From Mayfieldus sp963740555 (GTDB lineage Bacteria; Actinomycetota; Thermoleophilia; Solirubrobacterales; 70-9), in NCBI GenBank assembly GCA_963740555.1, contig CAVUES010000002.1, positions 1 to 28,134 of the forward strand: a stretch of 28,134 bases of DNA, read 5' to 3'. The notes below the pieces were generated by a model. That model was not told where the DNA came from. It saw nothing but the letters and a program-made list of their open reading frames with translations, and searched no databases. Positions 1-7,480 of the stretch are shown in pieces (the stretch's first letter is position 1; every line of letters begins with the position of its first letter). Made by a program: the position numbers and the translations under genes.

Positions 1-3
1 GGA

Positions 4-77
4 TGGGCCGGGGAGGACTCGAACCTCCGACCGACGGATTATGAGTCCGCTGCTCTGACCAACTGAGCTACCGGCCC
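4..77 (-). tRNA. tRNA with CAU anticodon (elongator Met or Ile2)
   Basis: A complete cloverleaf reads on the minus strand: a 7-bp acceptor stem (GGGCCGG with CCGGCCC), the D-arm start AGCTCAGTTGG, an anticodon loop CTCATAA giving anticodon CAU, and a T-loop TTCGAGT. The discriminator base is A and no CCA is encoded (TCC follows). A CAU anticodon with this loop fits elongator Met. Ile2, in which tRNA-Ile lysidine synthetase modifies C34, has the same loop in many bacteria and cannot be excluded by eye. Confidence 0.93.
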
Positions 78-102
78 GGGTTGCTTTCGTTGCCGAGCCT
101 AG

Positions 103-120
103 CGCGCGCCCCGGCGCGCG
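103..120. other. GC-only inverted repeat upstream of the tRNA
   Basis: CGCGCGCC (103-110) and GGCGCGCG (113-120) form a perfect 8-bp inverted repeat with a 2-nt gap, between the tRNA 5' end and the next gene. No T-tract follows on either strand, so it is not a clear terminator. No further feature is seen up to about position 200. Confidence 0.4.
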
Positions 121-211
121 GTGGCCAATCTCGCGCTACTCATTTTTCGGTTTTCCTTCGCAAGGGGCGGCTGGCCCCAACACGCCGGGGGTAGGTTGTT
201 TGCGGGGGAAA

Positions 212-757
212 ATGAAGAGGCTGCGAGATCACCTCAGCTTTGCCAACGTCGTCTCGGTGCTCGCGCTCTTCATCGCCCTCGGCGGAACGACTGGGGCCTC
301 TCCAAGAACAGCGTCGGTTCGAGCAGATCCGCAACGGGCAGGTCAAGAAGGTCGACCTGCATCGCCACGCCGTCACCCACCGCAAGGTGCACAAGAATGC
401 GATCGGGTCCAACCAGGTTCGAAACGGCTCGCTGGACAGCGTCGACGTCAACAACACGATCCAGCGCTCGCTCAGCGGCCCCTGTCCGGCGGGCCAGGCG
501 ATCAGCTCGATCACGCCGCAGGGGTCGGCAAGCTGTTCTTTGATCCCTGGTTCGGTCTCGCTCGGCGCGCTGCAGGCCCAGGTCGATGCGCTGACCAGCC
601 AGCTCAGCACCCCGTCCCCGCCCTCTGCGGCACGATCCGCAGCCAGACCGCTACCAACTTCGGTGCCCTGGACAGCGTCGGCCTGCCGGTCACCGGACTG
701 CCGGGCACGCCGGCTTTGACGCTGCCCGACCTCGGCAGCCTGCCCGCCTGTCCCTAG
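212..757 (+). pseudogene. Secreted or surface repeat-type protein of unknown function, split by three frameshifts
   Basis: The ATG at 212 starts MKRLRDHLSFANVV, a charged start followed by a hydrophobic helix ending FIALGGTT. This N-terminus is typical of a large actinobacterial family of small exported proteins. The family then carries KNSVGS, QIRNGQVKKVDL and VRNGSLDSVDV-like repeats, all present here but in three frames. One-base losses at about 291 (after ACT), 321 (TCG-A-GCAG) and 609-613 (a C run) restore one reading frame of about 183 residues. It ends GLPGTPALTLPDLGSLPACP at the TAG 755-757. The mature part has several Cys and a short predicted coiled stretch (LGALQAQVDALTSQL). The function is unknown. 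All three lesions look like single-base deletions, so this may be an intact gene with sequence errors rather than a true pseudogene. Confidence 0.7.
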
Positions 758-763
758 CGCCGC

Positions 764-1123
764 TCAGGCGCTGAAGAGCTGCGCCAGCGAGCGGCCGACG
801 TCGGGCGGCTCGTCGCCGCCGGAGGCCGCCGCCTCGGCGCCCTCGGCGAGCGCCTTTGCGGCGTCCGATATCTGCTGGATCCGGTTCTCGCGCAGCTGGC
901 CGGTCTTCGCGGCCTCGGCGAGATCGGACTCCATCAAGCCCGCCAGCTCGGAGAGGCGCTGGAGCTGAACGACCGCCGCGGTCCCCTTCAGCGCGTGCGT
1001 CTCCGCCCGCAGGGCCTCGTAGTCGTTGGTGCCGGTCTCCAGCCCGGCGACGATCACGTCGCAGCGCCGCCGTGCCTCCTCGGCGAACGACTCGATCAGG
1101 CTGCTGTCGATTTCCTCGCTCAC
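764..1123 (-). CDS. Orphan histidine phosphotransfer (Hpt) protein
   Basis: A 119-residue protein that is essentially one Hpt four-helix domain. The motif HALKGTAAVVQ places the phosphate-accepting histidine at residue 43, with the usual Lys three residues on. Hpt domains relay phosphate between response-regulator receiver domains in multistep phosphorelays in the cytoplasm. The GTG start at 1123 overlaps the TGA of the upstream thioredoxin-fold lipoprotein gene (shared GTGA), which indicates translational coupling and fixes the start. No kinase or receiver gene is in the window, so the partners are unknown. The open frame continues upstream of the GTG, but that sequence belongs to the lipoprotein in another frame. 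The C-terminus is Ala/Glu rich. Confidence 0.85.
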   Translation of the reverse strand: MSEEIDSSLIESFAEEARRRCDVIVAGLETGTNDYEALRAETHALKGTAAVVQLQRLSELAGLMESDLAEAAKTGQLRENRIQQISDAAKALAEGAEAAASGGDEPPDVGRSLAQLFSA

Positions 1124-2176
1124 CCGCCGGTTACTCCCTTCACCGCGTCGGTCAGCTCCTGGAGGTTGAACGCCCCCTCGATCTCGGTCCGGATGATGCC
1201 CTTGCGGTCGATCACGAACAGCCATGGCTCGCTTGGCAGGTGGAACGCACGGACCTGGGGCCGCACGCCCTTTGACGGATCGTTGTCGTTGTAGATCTCC
1301 ATGTGGATGAAGTCGGCCTTGTCGCCGAAATCGCGCTGCACCTGCGCGGCCTCGTCTACCACGGGGCCGCAAACCCGACTCTGGCAGAACTGGGGGGTCG
1401 CAAACAAGAGCACAATCGGTTTTTTTCCGAGTCCGTCGGCGAAGTCGACCTGGTTCATCCGCTCGGGCGGGATCCGGGTGGTGAGCTTGGTCAGGTCCCC
1501 GCCCACCGACGCCGGGGTCGGGGTGTGATGTCCGGAGGACGCTGCCCGACCCGGGGTATGTCGTTGAACTCACCGACGACGGCGCTGGGCAGCAGGGTCG
1601 CGTTCAGCTTGCCGCCGTCCTTGATCAGCGCGCCGATCCGCCACTCGCCGTTGCGGGGGAGGTTCAGCTGGGTCGTGTAGACGACCTGGCCCGCGTCGGG
1701 ATCGTCGGCGGTCGTCTTGGCCCGGAAGGCGGGTTCGGTCTCCAGGCTCTCCACCTTCGCCGTGTAGGGACCGCTGGCCGGATTGGAGAGCGCGGAGGCG
1801 ATCCTGCTCGGGCCCTTGCCGGCAGGTGCCCCGTTGGCCTTTGGCGAGGGCAGCGCCCCCGGCGGCGGCGCCTTGGCGACATAGAGGGCGATCTGCGCGT
1901 CGGGCACCTGCTTCTTGGCGCTGCGGGTGAAGACGCCGAAGCCGAAGCGGTTCTCGCCCTGGCTGTAGACGCGCTGGGTCGGGGTCAGGACCAGGGTGGT
2001 GGGGGCTCGCCGTTGAGCACCTGCGCCAGGGTCTTGCCCTGGGCGCTCGGGAAGCTGCTCGCCGGAGGAGCGGGGTGGTTCTCGAACTTGCCGCTCGAGC
2101 CCGAACCGCCACAGCCGGCGAAAAGCAGCAGGGCAAGGCAAATCGGCCCTGCAAAATTGGCGACCCGAATGGGCAC
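1120..2176 (-). pseudogene. Thioredoxin-fold lipoprotein, split by two frameshifts
   Basis: The GTG at 2176 starts a lipoprotein signal peptide ending in the lipobox LLFAGC (Cys22), followed by a Gly/Ser linker. An unknown middle domain runs from about residue 60 to 195 (TPTQRVYSQGENRFGFGVF and onward to LPRNGEWRIGALIKDGG). The C-terminal part has thioredoxin-fold features: PIVLLFATPQFCQSRVC, with the Cys pair in C-x4-C spacing rather than CxxC, then PWLFVIDRKGIIRTEIEGAF. The coding sequence jumps frame near 2001-2005 (a G run on the plus strand) and again around 1525-1545. Each jump is repaired by adding one base, giving about 352 residues. The C-x4-C spacing resembles SCO1/TlpA-like or peroxiredoxin-like proteins, so a redox role outside the membrane is inferred. 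Whether it is truly broken or mis-sequenced is open. Confidence 0.72.
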
Positions 2177-2261
2177 GAGCGCATGTTATTCAGGCGCCTA
2201 CACTCGCATCCGTCCGGCGGGCGCCGCCCCACGGCCGATAGGGTCCGCGGCGACCAAGAGC

Positions 2262-2269
2262 AAAGGAGG
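2262..2269 (+). promoter_or_regulatory. Ribosome binding site of the SDR gene
   Basis: AAAGGAGG lies 4 nt before the TTG at 2274. It is one of the few strong Shine-Dalgarno matches in the window and selects this TTG over upstream in-frame codons. Confidence 0.7.
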
Positions 2270-2273
2270 AAGG

Positions 2274-3000
2274 TTGGCGGAACGCGCGGCATTGGTGACC
2301 GGTGCTTCCAGCGGTATTGGGCTGGCGATCGCCCGAGCGCTGGGCGAGGAGGGCTACGCGCTGACCATCTCCGCGCGGCGGCCCGAGAAGCTCGAGGGCG
2401 CGGCGGAGCAGCTTCGCTCCGAGGGGTGCGAAGTGCTGAGTGTCCCGGCGCAGATGGGTGACGAGGAAGACGTCGTCGGGCTGGTCGCCGCGCACCGCGA
2501 CAAGTACGGGCGCATGGACGTGCTGGTAAACAACGCCGGCGTCGGGATCGGCCAGGCGATGGACTCGATCAGGACCAAGCACCTCGACATGCAGCTCGGG
2601 GTCAATCTGCGCGCGGTCGTGCTCGGCACGCGCGAGTCGCTGCCGATGCTGCGCGAGGCCGGCGCCGAGCACGGCAAGGCGCTGATCGTCAACACCGCCT
2701 CGATCGCGGGAAAGTCGGGCATCCATGGCTCTCCGTCTACGCGGCCACCAAGGCGGCGGTGATCAACTTCAGCCAGGCGACTCAGAAGGAGGTCGGGGAC
2801 TCCGGGATACAGGTGACCGCCCTCGCCCCCGCCTTCGTCGACACGCCGATGACCGACTTCGCCAAGGAGCAGGTGGAGGCGGAGAAGATGATCCGCCCCG
2901 AGGACATCGCCGAGGCCGTGCGTCTACTGCTTCGCACCTCGCCCAACTGCCTGATCCCGAGATCGTCTTCACCCGGCCGGGCGACACCGAGGGGCCCTAG
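2274..3000 (+). pseudogene. Short-chain dehydrogenase/reductase, split by two frameshifts
   Basis: Starting at the TTG at 2274, the protein opens MAERAALVTGASSGIG, the Rossmann cofactor motif TGxxxGxG. Then follow LVNNAGVG (NNAG), the NTASIAGKSG segment with the catalytic Ser region, and YAATK (YxxxK) at 2738-2752. YAATK is in a different frame from the N-terminal part. One base is missing at about 2727-2731, just before the catalytic Tyr. A second is missing at about 2957-2961 (CCCGAG, probably CCCGGAG), which restores the ending EIVFTRPGDTEGP at the TAG 2998-3000. Repaired, it is about 242 residues, normal for classical SDRs that use NAD(P)H to reduce carbonyls or oxidise alcohols. The substrate cannot be told. 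It converges with the next gene, 9 bp away. Confidence 0.8.
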
Positions 3001-3009
3001 GGCCGGGCG

Positions 3010-3594
3010 CTAGCGATGCGAGGGTGCGGTCTCGCGCTCCGAGAGCAGCTCGTCGACGCGCTGCTCGGAGGTCTGCTCGGAGGCCGCCGCCAGCGTCGCC
3101 TGGTAGACGTCGTAGCGGCGGGCCGGGCGCAGCCAGGACCAGCGCGATCGGCGACGCAGCTCGCGGGCGCGGTGCGGATCGCCGGGGCGCGGCCGGTCAG
3201 GCGCTGGATCGCGTTCGGCGACCTCGCGGCGCTCGGCGCGGATCTGCTTGGCGATCGCGGTCAGCGAGACGCCGGCGCCGATCCGGGTGTCGTCCTCGAG
3301 CAGGCTCATCTCGAGGTAGGTGCGCAGGACGCGGATCTCGCGCCGGCTGGCGCGGCGCGGGCGCTTGCCGGCGCCGGTGAAGGCGTCCCAGGCCCGCGCG
3401 AAGCTGGCGAAGCTTGTCCGGCCGCCGTTTCGGTGCGCCGCGAGCATCGGGCAGACGCCGCCCTCGCCGTCGGTGTAGCCGCCGACGATGATCGCGTTGG
3501 AGTCGATTCCGCGCAGCATCCCCTCGCGGGTATGGCGGGGAAGCAGCTCGACGGCGGTGCGCAGTCGCGCGGCGTTGTCTCGGCGGCGGCCCAC
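3010..3594 (-). CDS. Conserved actinobacterial protein of unknown function
   Basis: A GTG start at 3594 gives 194 residues. The N-terminal half is well ordered (TAVELLPRHTREGMLRGID, AIIVGGYTDGEGGVCPMLA, TSFASFARAWDAFTG). It is followed by basic, helix-rich sequence (KRPRRASRREIRVLRTYLEM) and a C-terminal helix ending QRVDELLSERE. I recognise the pattern from Solirubrobacterales-type genomes but know of no assigned function. There is no signal peptide or membrane segment. The start is chosen because the conserved-looking sequence begins there; no clear Shine-Dalgarno is visible. Around residues 126-137 a neighbouring frame reads IQRLTGR, so two compensating indels may have altered a short stretch. 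It converges with the SDR gene. Confidence 0.7.
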   Translation of the reverse strand: MGRRRDNAARLRTAVELLPRHTREGMLRGIDSNAIIVGGYTDGEGGVCPMLAAHRNGGRTSFASFARAWDAFTGAGKRPRRASRREIRVLRTYLEMSLLEDDTRIGAGVSLTAIAKQIRAERREVAERDPAPDRPRPGDPHRARELRRRSRWSWLRPARRYDVYQATLAAASEQTSEQRVDELLSERETAPSHR

Positions 3595-3702
3595 GTCGCA
3601 AGGGATAGCGGGTGCGCGCGGCGCAGGGCCCCTCGTGGCGGTTCCCGAAAGGGAAGTTTCATCCGGGGTCGGGGTGAAGAGGCCGACGGGGGTCTGCGGC
3701 TG

Positions 3703-4872
3703 ATGGTCGCCGCCTTCGGCGACGCCGGGCACGCGTTTCCGGCGATCTCGCTCGCGCGGGCGTTGGCCGAGCGCGGGCACGAGGTGCTGGTCGAGACGTG
3801 GGAGCGCTGGCGCGAGCCGGTTGAGGGGCTGGGGCTTCAGTTCGCTGCCGCCGAGGAGTACACCGTCTTCCCTCCCCCCACGTCGGACTCGGGGGACGCG
3901 ACGGCGGCCGAGGCCGCGAGAGCGCTGGTGCCATTCCTTGACGACTGGAGGCCTGACGCGCTGGTCAGCGACATCCTCACGGTCGCGCCGCCGCTCGCCG
4001 CCGAGGTCGTTGGGGTTCGGCGAGCGACGCTGGTTCCCCATCCCTATCCGGTCCAGCAGCCGGGCAAGCCGTTCTTCGCCACCGGCGCGAGGGCACCGCG
4101 CACCCCGATCGGAAATGGGCTGTGGCGTGCGGCGACGCCCCTGCTTCAGATCGGGCTGCGCAGGGGCCGCGAGGAGCTGAACGAGCAGCGCGCGGCGATG
4201 GGACTGGCGCCGGTCCGGCGCTTTCACGGCGGGATCAGCGAGGAGCTGGTGATGGTCGCGACGTTCCCGCAGCTCGAGTATCCGCGGCGGTGGCCGGCGG
4301 CCGTGCACGTGACCGGGCCGATGGAGTTCGAGCTGCCCTATCAGGACATCGAGTTACCTGCCGGCGACGCGCCGCTGGTCCTGGTCGCGCCGAGCACCGC
4401 GAAGGATCCGGATTGCAGGTTGGTGCGCGTGGCGCTGGAGGGCCTTGCCGAGGAGCCGGTGCGAGTGGTGGCGACGACCAACCGGGCGCAGGCTGTCGAG
4501 CCGATCGACGTGCCGGACAATGCCGTGCTGGTCGATTGGCTGAGCTACAGCCAGGTGATGCCACAGGCGGCGCTGGTGATCTGTCACGGCGGGCACGGGA
4601 CGACGGTGCGGGCGCTGGGGACGGGCGTGCCGGTGCTCTGCTGCCCGGTGGAGGGAGACATGGCCGAGAACGCGATCCGGGTCGCCTGGGCTGGCGCCGG
4701 GCTCTCGCTGCCATGGCGCCTCTGCCGGCCGGGGCCGTTGCGCTGGGCGGCGCGGCGGATCCTCGGGGATCCGCCGTTCAGAGCGCGGGCGGCGGAGTTC
4801 GCGAACTGGCGCCGGGAGAACGACGGGGCTCAGCAAGGAGCCGATTTGGTTGAGACGTTCGCGCGAGCGTAG
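3703..4872 (+). CDS. GT1-family glycosyltransferase (MGT/UGT type)
   Basis: From the ATG at 3703 the protein is 389 residues. The N-terminus MVAAFGDAGHAFPAISLARA is the acceptor-side Rossmann start of GT-B glycosyltransferases (glycine-rich loop with the His seen in the family). The C-terminal donor site is clear: VDWLSYSQVMPQAALVICHG, then GHGTTVRALGTGVPVLC and DMAENAIRVAWAGAG, the GT1 signature that binds the nucleotide-sugar. There is no signal peptide, so it is cytoplasmic or membrane-associated. Sugar and acceptor are unknown; lipids, macrolides and glycopeptides are typical acceptors. A GTG frame just upstream (3674) would run into this gene after one base change, so the true N-terminus may be about 9 residues longer. 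Confidence 0.85.
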   Translation: MVAAFGDAGHAFPAISLARALAERGHEVLVETWERWREPVEGLGLQFAAAEEYTVFPPPTSDSGDATAAEAARALVPFLDDWRPDALVSDILTVAPPLAAEVVGVRRATLVPHPYPVQQPGKPFFATGARAPRTPIGNGLWRAATPLLQIGLRRGREELNEQRAAMGLAPVRRFHGGISEELVMVATFPQLEYPRRWPAAVHVTGPMEFELPYQDIELPAGDAPLVLVAPSTAKDPDCRLVRVALEGLAEEPVRVVATTNRAQAVEPIDVPDNAVLVDWLSYSQVMPQAALVICHGGHGTTVRALGTGVPVLCCPVEGDMAENAIRVAWAGAGLSLPWRLCRPGPLRWAARRILGDPPFRARAAEFANWRRENDGAQQGADLVETFARA

Positions 4873-4896
4873 GCCGCGACGATTCCGTTACAGAAA

Positions 4897-4970
4897 CTCC
4901 CGGGGTGGGACTCGAACCCACAACCTCTCGGTTAACAGCCGAGCGCTCTTCCAAATTGAGCTACCCGGGA
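4897..4970 (-). tRNA. tRNA-Asn (GUU)
   Basis: A complete minus-strand cloverleaf: acceptor TCCCGGG paired with CCCGGGA, D-arm beginning AGCTCAATTTGG, anticodon stem CTCGG/CCGAG with loop CTGTTAA (anticodon GUU), T-loop TTCGAGT, discriminator G. CCA is not encoded. An imperfect copy of its 5' end follows at 4978-4990. Confidence 0.96.
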
Positions 4971-4977
4971 CCGTCAT

Positions 4978-4990
4978 GAGCTACCCAGGA
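4978..4990 (-). repeat. Partial repeat of the tRNA-Asn 5' end
   Basis: TGAGCTACCCAGGA here matches TGAGCTACCCGGGA at 4957-4970 with one change, 20 bp apart. It may be a remnant of a duplicated tRNA end or of an insertion beside the tRNA; it is short and could be chance. Confidence 0.35.
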
Positions 4991-4999
4991 GGAAGCTCT

Positions 5000-5665
5000 T
5001 CAAGTGGCTACAACTTTATCGGGGTTAACAGCTAGGTCCGTGAATCCTCCTTCAACCTCTGCGTGACAGTTGGCACACAGTAGAACGCACTTCTCAGCCT
5101 CAGCGCTCGCTTCCGCAAACGATCGCGTGACACCCTGGCGACTCAGCCAAATTTCTTCTCGGCTGGGTCGAGATGATGGAACTGGAGGGCTCCGGGGAAC
5201 CGGGCGAATCCGCAGATCGCACAGCCACCTCCCGCCTGATCGATCAGGCGGCGCTTCACGCTGCGTCTCAACTCCGAGACCCCTTCCTGATTCATTTCGC
5301 GCACCGGAAGCCGCCGTCTGGCCGCGAGAAGAAAGCGGTGTGACCATGTTTCGAACACCGCAGATCGGTGCGCTTCAAACCGAGCCGGCGAGCTTCCGCC
5401 GTCTCCTTCGTCCGCTTCATCCCTCTGTCTCCAGGTCAAGCCGCTTGATCCAATACCTCACGGTCGAGTATCCGGCGCCGAGTTCCCGGCAAATTTGACG
5501 GATCGGCGCACCCTCCTCGACTAAGCGCCTGAGCTCAGTCGGCTCAACAGCTCCCTTGGGTGCGTGACGCTCGTGCCCATTTGGCTTCAAGTCGTATTTC
5601 CTGAGCCAGTAGCTCACCGTTGAAGGGTGCTTCCCGATCCGCTGTGCAATCCCATCGAGGGACAA
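5000..5665 (-). pseudogene. HTH-HTH-HNH nuclease-like protein, split by three frameshifts
   Basis: The first frame (TTG at 5665) has two helix-turn-helix-like units (LDGIAQRIGKHPSTVSYWL and IRQICRELGAGYSTVRYWI). It then shifts frame at about 5420 to MKRTKETAEARRLGLKRTDL, followed by a zinc-ribbon-like CSKHG...FRCAK. It shifts again at about 5291 to LRRSVKRRLIDQAGG, CAICGFARFPGALQFHHLDP, and once more at about 5146 to LSRQGVTRSFAEA and CVLLCANCHAEVEGG. Together these form a familiar actinobacterial architecture: tandem HTH, zinc ribbon, and an HNH fold with CxxC, HH and NCH metal or catalytic positions. Each break is repaired by one added base, giving about 222 residues. A DNA-binding nuclease role is inferred; the cellular function is not known to me. 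It follows dnaG closely on the same strand. TTG is the first usable start, though the family-like AEGLS sequence begins just before it. Confidence 0.72.
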
Positions 5666-5690
5666 TCCTTCCGCCAGGCAATCCTCTCGC

Positions 5691-7478
5691 TCAGGCGGCT
5701 TCCGGGGCGCCGCTCGTCCCCACCTGCTCCGGGCGCATGATCCTCTCCCCGAGCGCCGCCCGCTCCCGGTGGAGCTCGGCGCTGCGCTGATGGTCGCCCT
5801 TTTCCTCCGCCGCCCCGATCAGGTCCTCGAGCCGGCGCTGCTCGAGCAGCAGGAAGTTCATCTCCATCGCGTCGGTCGATGACGGCTCACGCTCCGCGGT
5901 CATCACCAGCTGGGTGACCAGCGCCACGAGGTCCTCGTCCTCGCGCGGCAACCCGGCAAGCGGCTCCTCCAAGTGACCCCGCAACCATTCCAACCCTCGG
6001 CCGACCAGTGGCGAGGACAGGTGCTCGGGGGTGAGCCGAGCGAGCAGCTCGCGTCCCGCCTTCGGTTCCGCGATGCACATCGCCAGAAGCGCCCGCTCAC
6101 GCCGCTCGCGCGGAGTCAGCGCCGCCTCGCCGGCCGCCTCCCCCCCGGCCTCCGATTCGCTCCCCGATTCGGCCCGCGTCCTCGCAGAGGCCATGCGCCC
6201 GATCACCATCGCCGGGTCCATGTCGAGCCGTTCGGCAACCGACCGCACCAGCTCGTCTCGGGTTGCGCTCTCCCCCATCTCCGCCAGCACCGGCGCCAGC
6301 TCGGCCAGCGCCCGATCGCGCTCGGCCGGCGAGGAGAGATCCGCCCCGTCCAGCACCAGTCCGACCTGGAACTCGGGCAGCTCGATCGCGGCATCGACCA
6401 ACTCCCGAAATCGCTCCGGGCCCCCCTCGGCGGCCATCATCTCGGCCGGGTCCTCGCCGGCCGGCATCGCCGCGACCCGGATCCGCATCTCCCGCCCCGC
6501 AGCCTTGCGCTGCGCCCGCAGCATCGCCTCCTGCCCCGCGCGGTCGGCGTCGAGCGCCAGCACCACCTCGCCCACCTGCTGAGAGAGCATCTTCACCTGC
6601 TCCTCGGTGATCGCCGTCCCCATCACCCCCACCGCCTCGGTGATCCCCGCCTGGTGCAGGGCGAGCACGTCCGTGTAGCCCTCGACGACGACGGCCCGTC
6701 CGGCCTTCGCGATCGCGCCTCGCGCCCGGTCGATCCCGTAGAGGGTCTCGCTCTTTCGGTACAGCTCGCCCTCGGCCGAGTTGACGTACTTGGCGCCCTG
6801 CTCGGAGCGCATCGCCCGGGCCCCGAAACCCAGCACCCGCCCTCGCGCGTCGAGCACCGGGAAGGTGATCCGCTCGCGAAAGCGGTCATAGACCCCGCCC
6901 CCGCGCCCCCGCTGCACCAGCCCCGCCGCCCGCAGCTCGTCGACGGAAAATCCGGCCCGCTGGCCGCGGGTCAGCACCTGATCCCAGGCGCTGGGCGCGT
7001 AACCGATCCCGAAGTCGCGCAGCACCTCCTCGCCGAGCCCCCTCTCACCGAGGTAGTCGCGCGCCTTCGCCGCCTCCTTCGACTCCCACAGATAGCTCGC
7101 GTAGAAAGAGGCGGTACGGGCGAGCAGCTGGCGCAGCCGGTCGCGGCGTTGGCGCGCCGCCGCCGCCCGTGGGTCCTCCTGATCGCGCTCCAGCTCGACC
7201 CCGTAGCGCTCGGCGAGCAGCTCGACCGCCTGGGGAAAATCGACCCCCTCCTTCTCCTGCACGAACCCGAACACGTCGCCCCCCGCCTCGCACCCGAAGC
7301 AGTAGTAGAGCTTCTCGGCCGGGTTGACCGAGAACGACGGCGTGCGCTCCTCGTGGAACGGGCACAGCCCGACCCAGCGCCCGCCCTGCTGGCGCAGGTC
7401 GGTGTGGGCGCTGACGATCTCGACGATGTCCGCCGCCTGACGGACCCGGTCGACGCTCTCGGACGAGAAGCGGGCCAT
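5691..7478 (-). CDS. dnaG: DNA primase
   Basis: This 595-residue protein makes RNA primers for replication forks in association with DnaB helicase. The N-terminal CHC2 zinc-binding domain is intact: Cys39, His42, Cys59 and Cys62 in LCPFHEERTPSF and YYCFGCEAGGDVFGF. The catalytic Toprim core follows, with VVVEGYTDVLALHQAG carrying the conserved Glu and VVLALDADRAGQEA carrying the Asp pair. The C-terminal third is Glu/Arg rich and helical, as expected for the helicase-interaction region. The length is normal. The ATG at 7478 lies 2 bp after the dgt stop, so the two are very likely cotranscribed. The gene downstream in this direction is the HNH protein rather than the sigma factor gene rpoD, which often follows dnaG. 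Confidence 0.98.
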   Translation of the reverse strand: MARFSSESVDRVRQAADIVEIVSAHTDLRQQGGRWVGLCPFHEERTPSFSVNPAEKLYYCFGCEAGGDVFGFVQEKEGVDFPQAVELLAERYGVELERDQEDPRAAAARQRRDRLRQLLARTASFYASYLWESKEAAKARDYLGERGLGEEVLRDFGIGYAPSAWDQVLTRGQRAGFSVDELRAAGLVQRGRGGGVYDRFRERITFPVLDARGRVLGFGARAMRSEQGAKYVNSAEGELYRKSETLYGIDRARGAIAKAGRAVVVEGYTDVLALHQAGITEAVGVMGTAITEEQVKMLSQQVGEVVLALDADRAGQEAMLRAQRKAAGREMRIRVAAMPAGEDPAEMMAAEGGPERFRELVDAAIELPEFQVGLVLDGADLSSPAERDRALAELAPVLAEMGESATRDELVRSVAERLDMDPAMVIGRMASARTRAESGSESEAGGEAAGEAALTPRERRERALLAMCIAEPKAGRELLARLTPEHLSSPLVGRGLEWLRGHLEEPLAGLPREDEDLVALVTQLVMTAEREPSSTDAMEMNFLLLEQRRLEDLIGAAEEKGDHQRSAELHRERAALGERIMRPEQVGTSGAPEAA

Positions 7479-7480
7479 GC

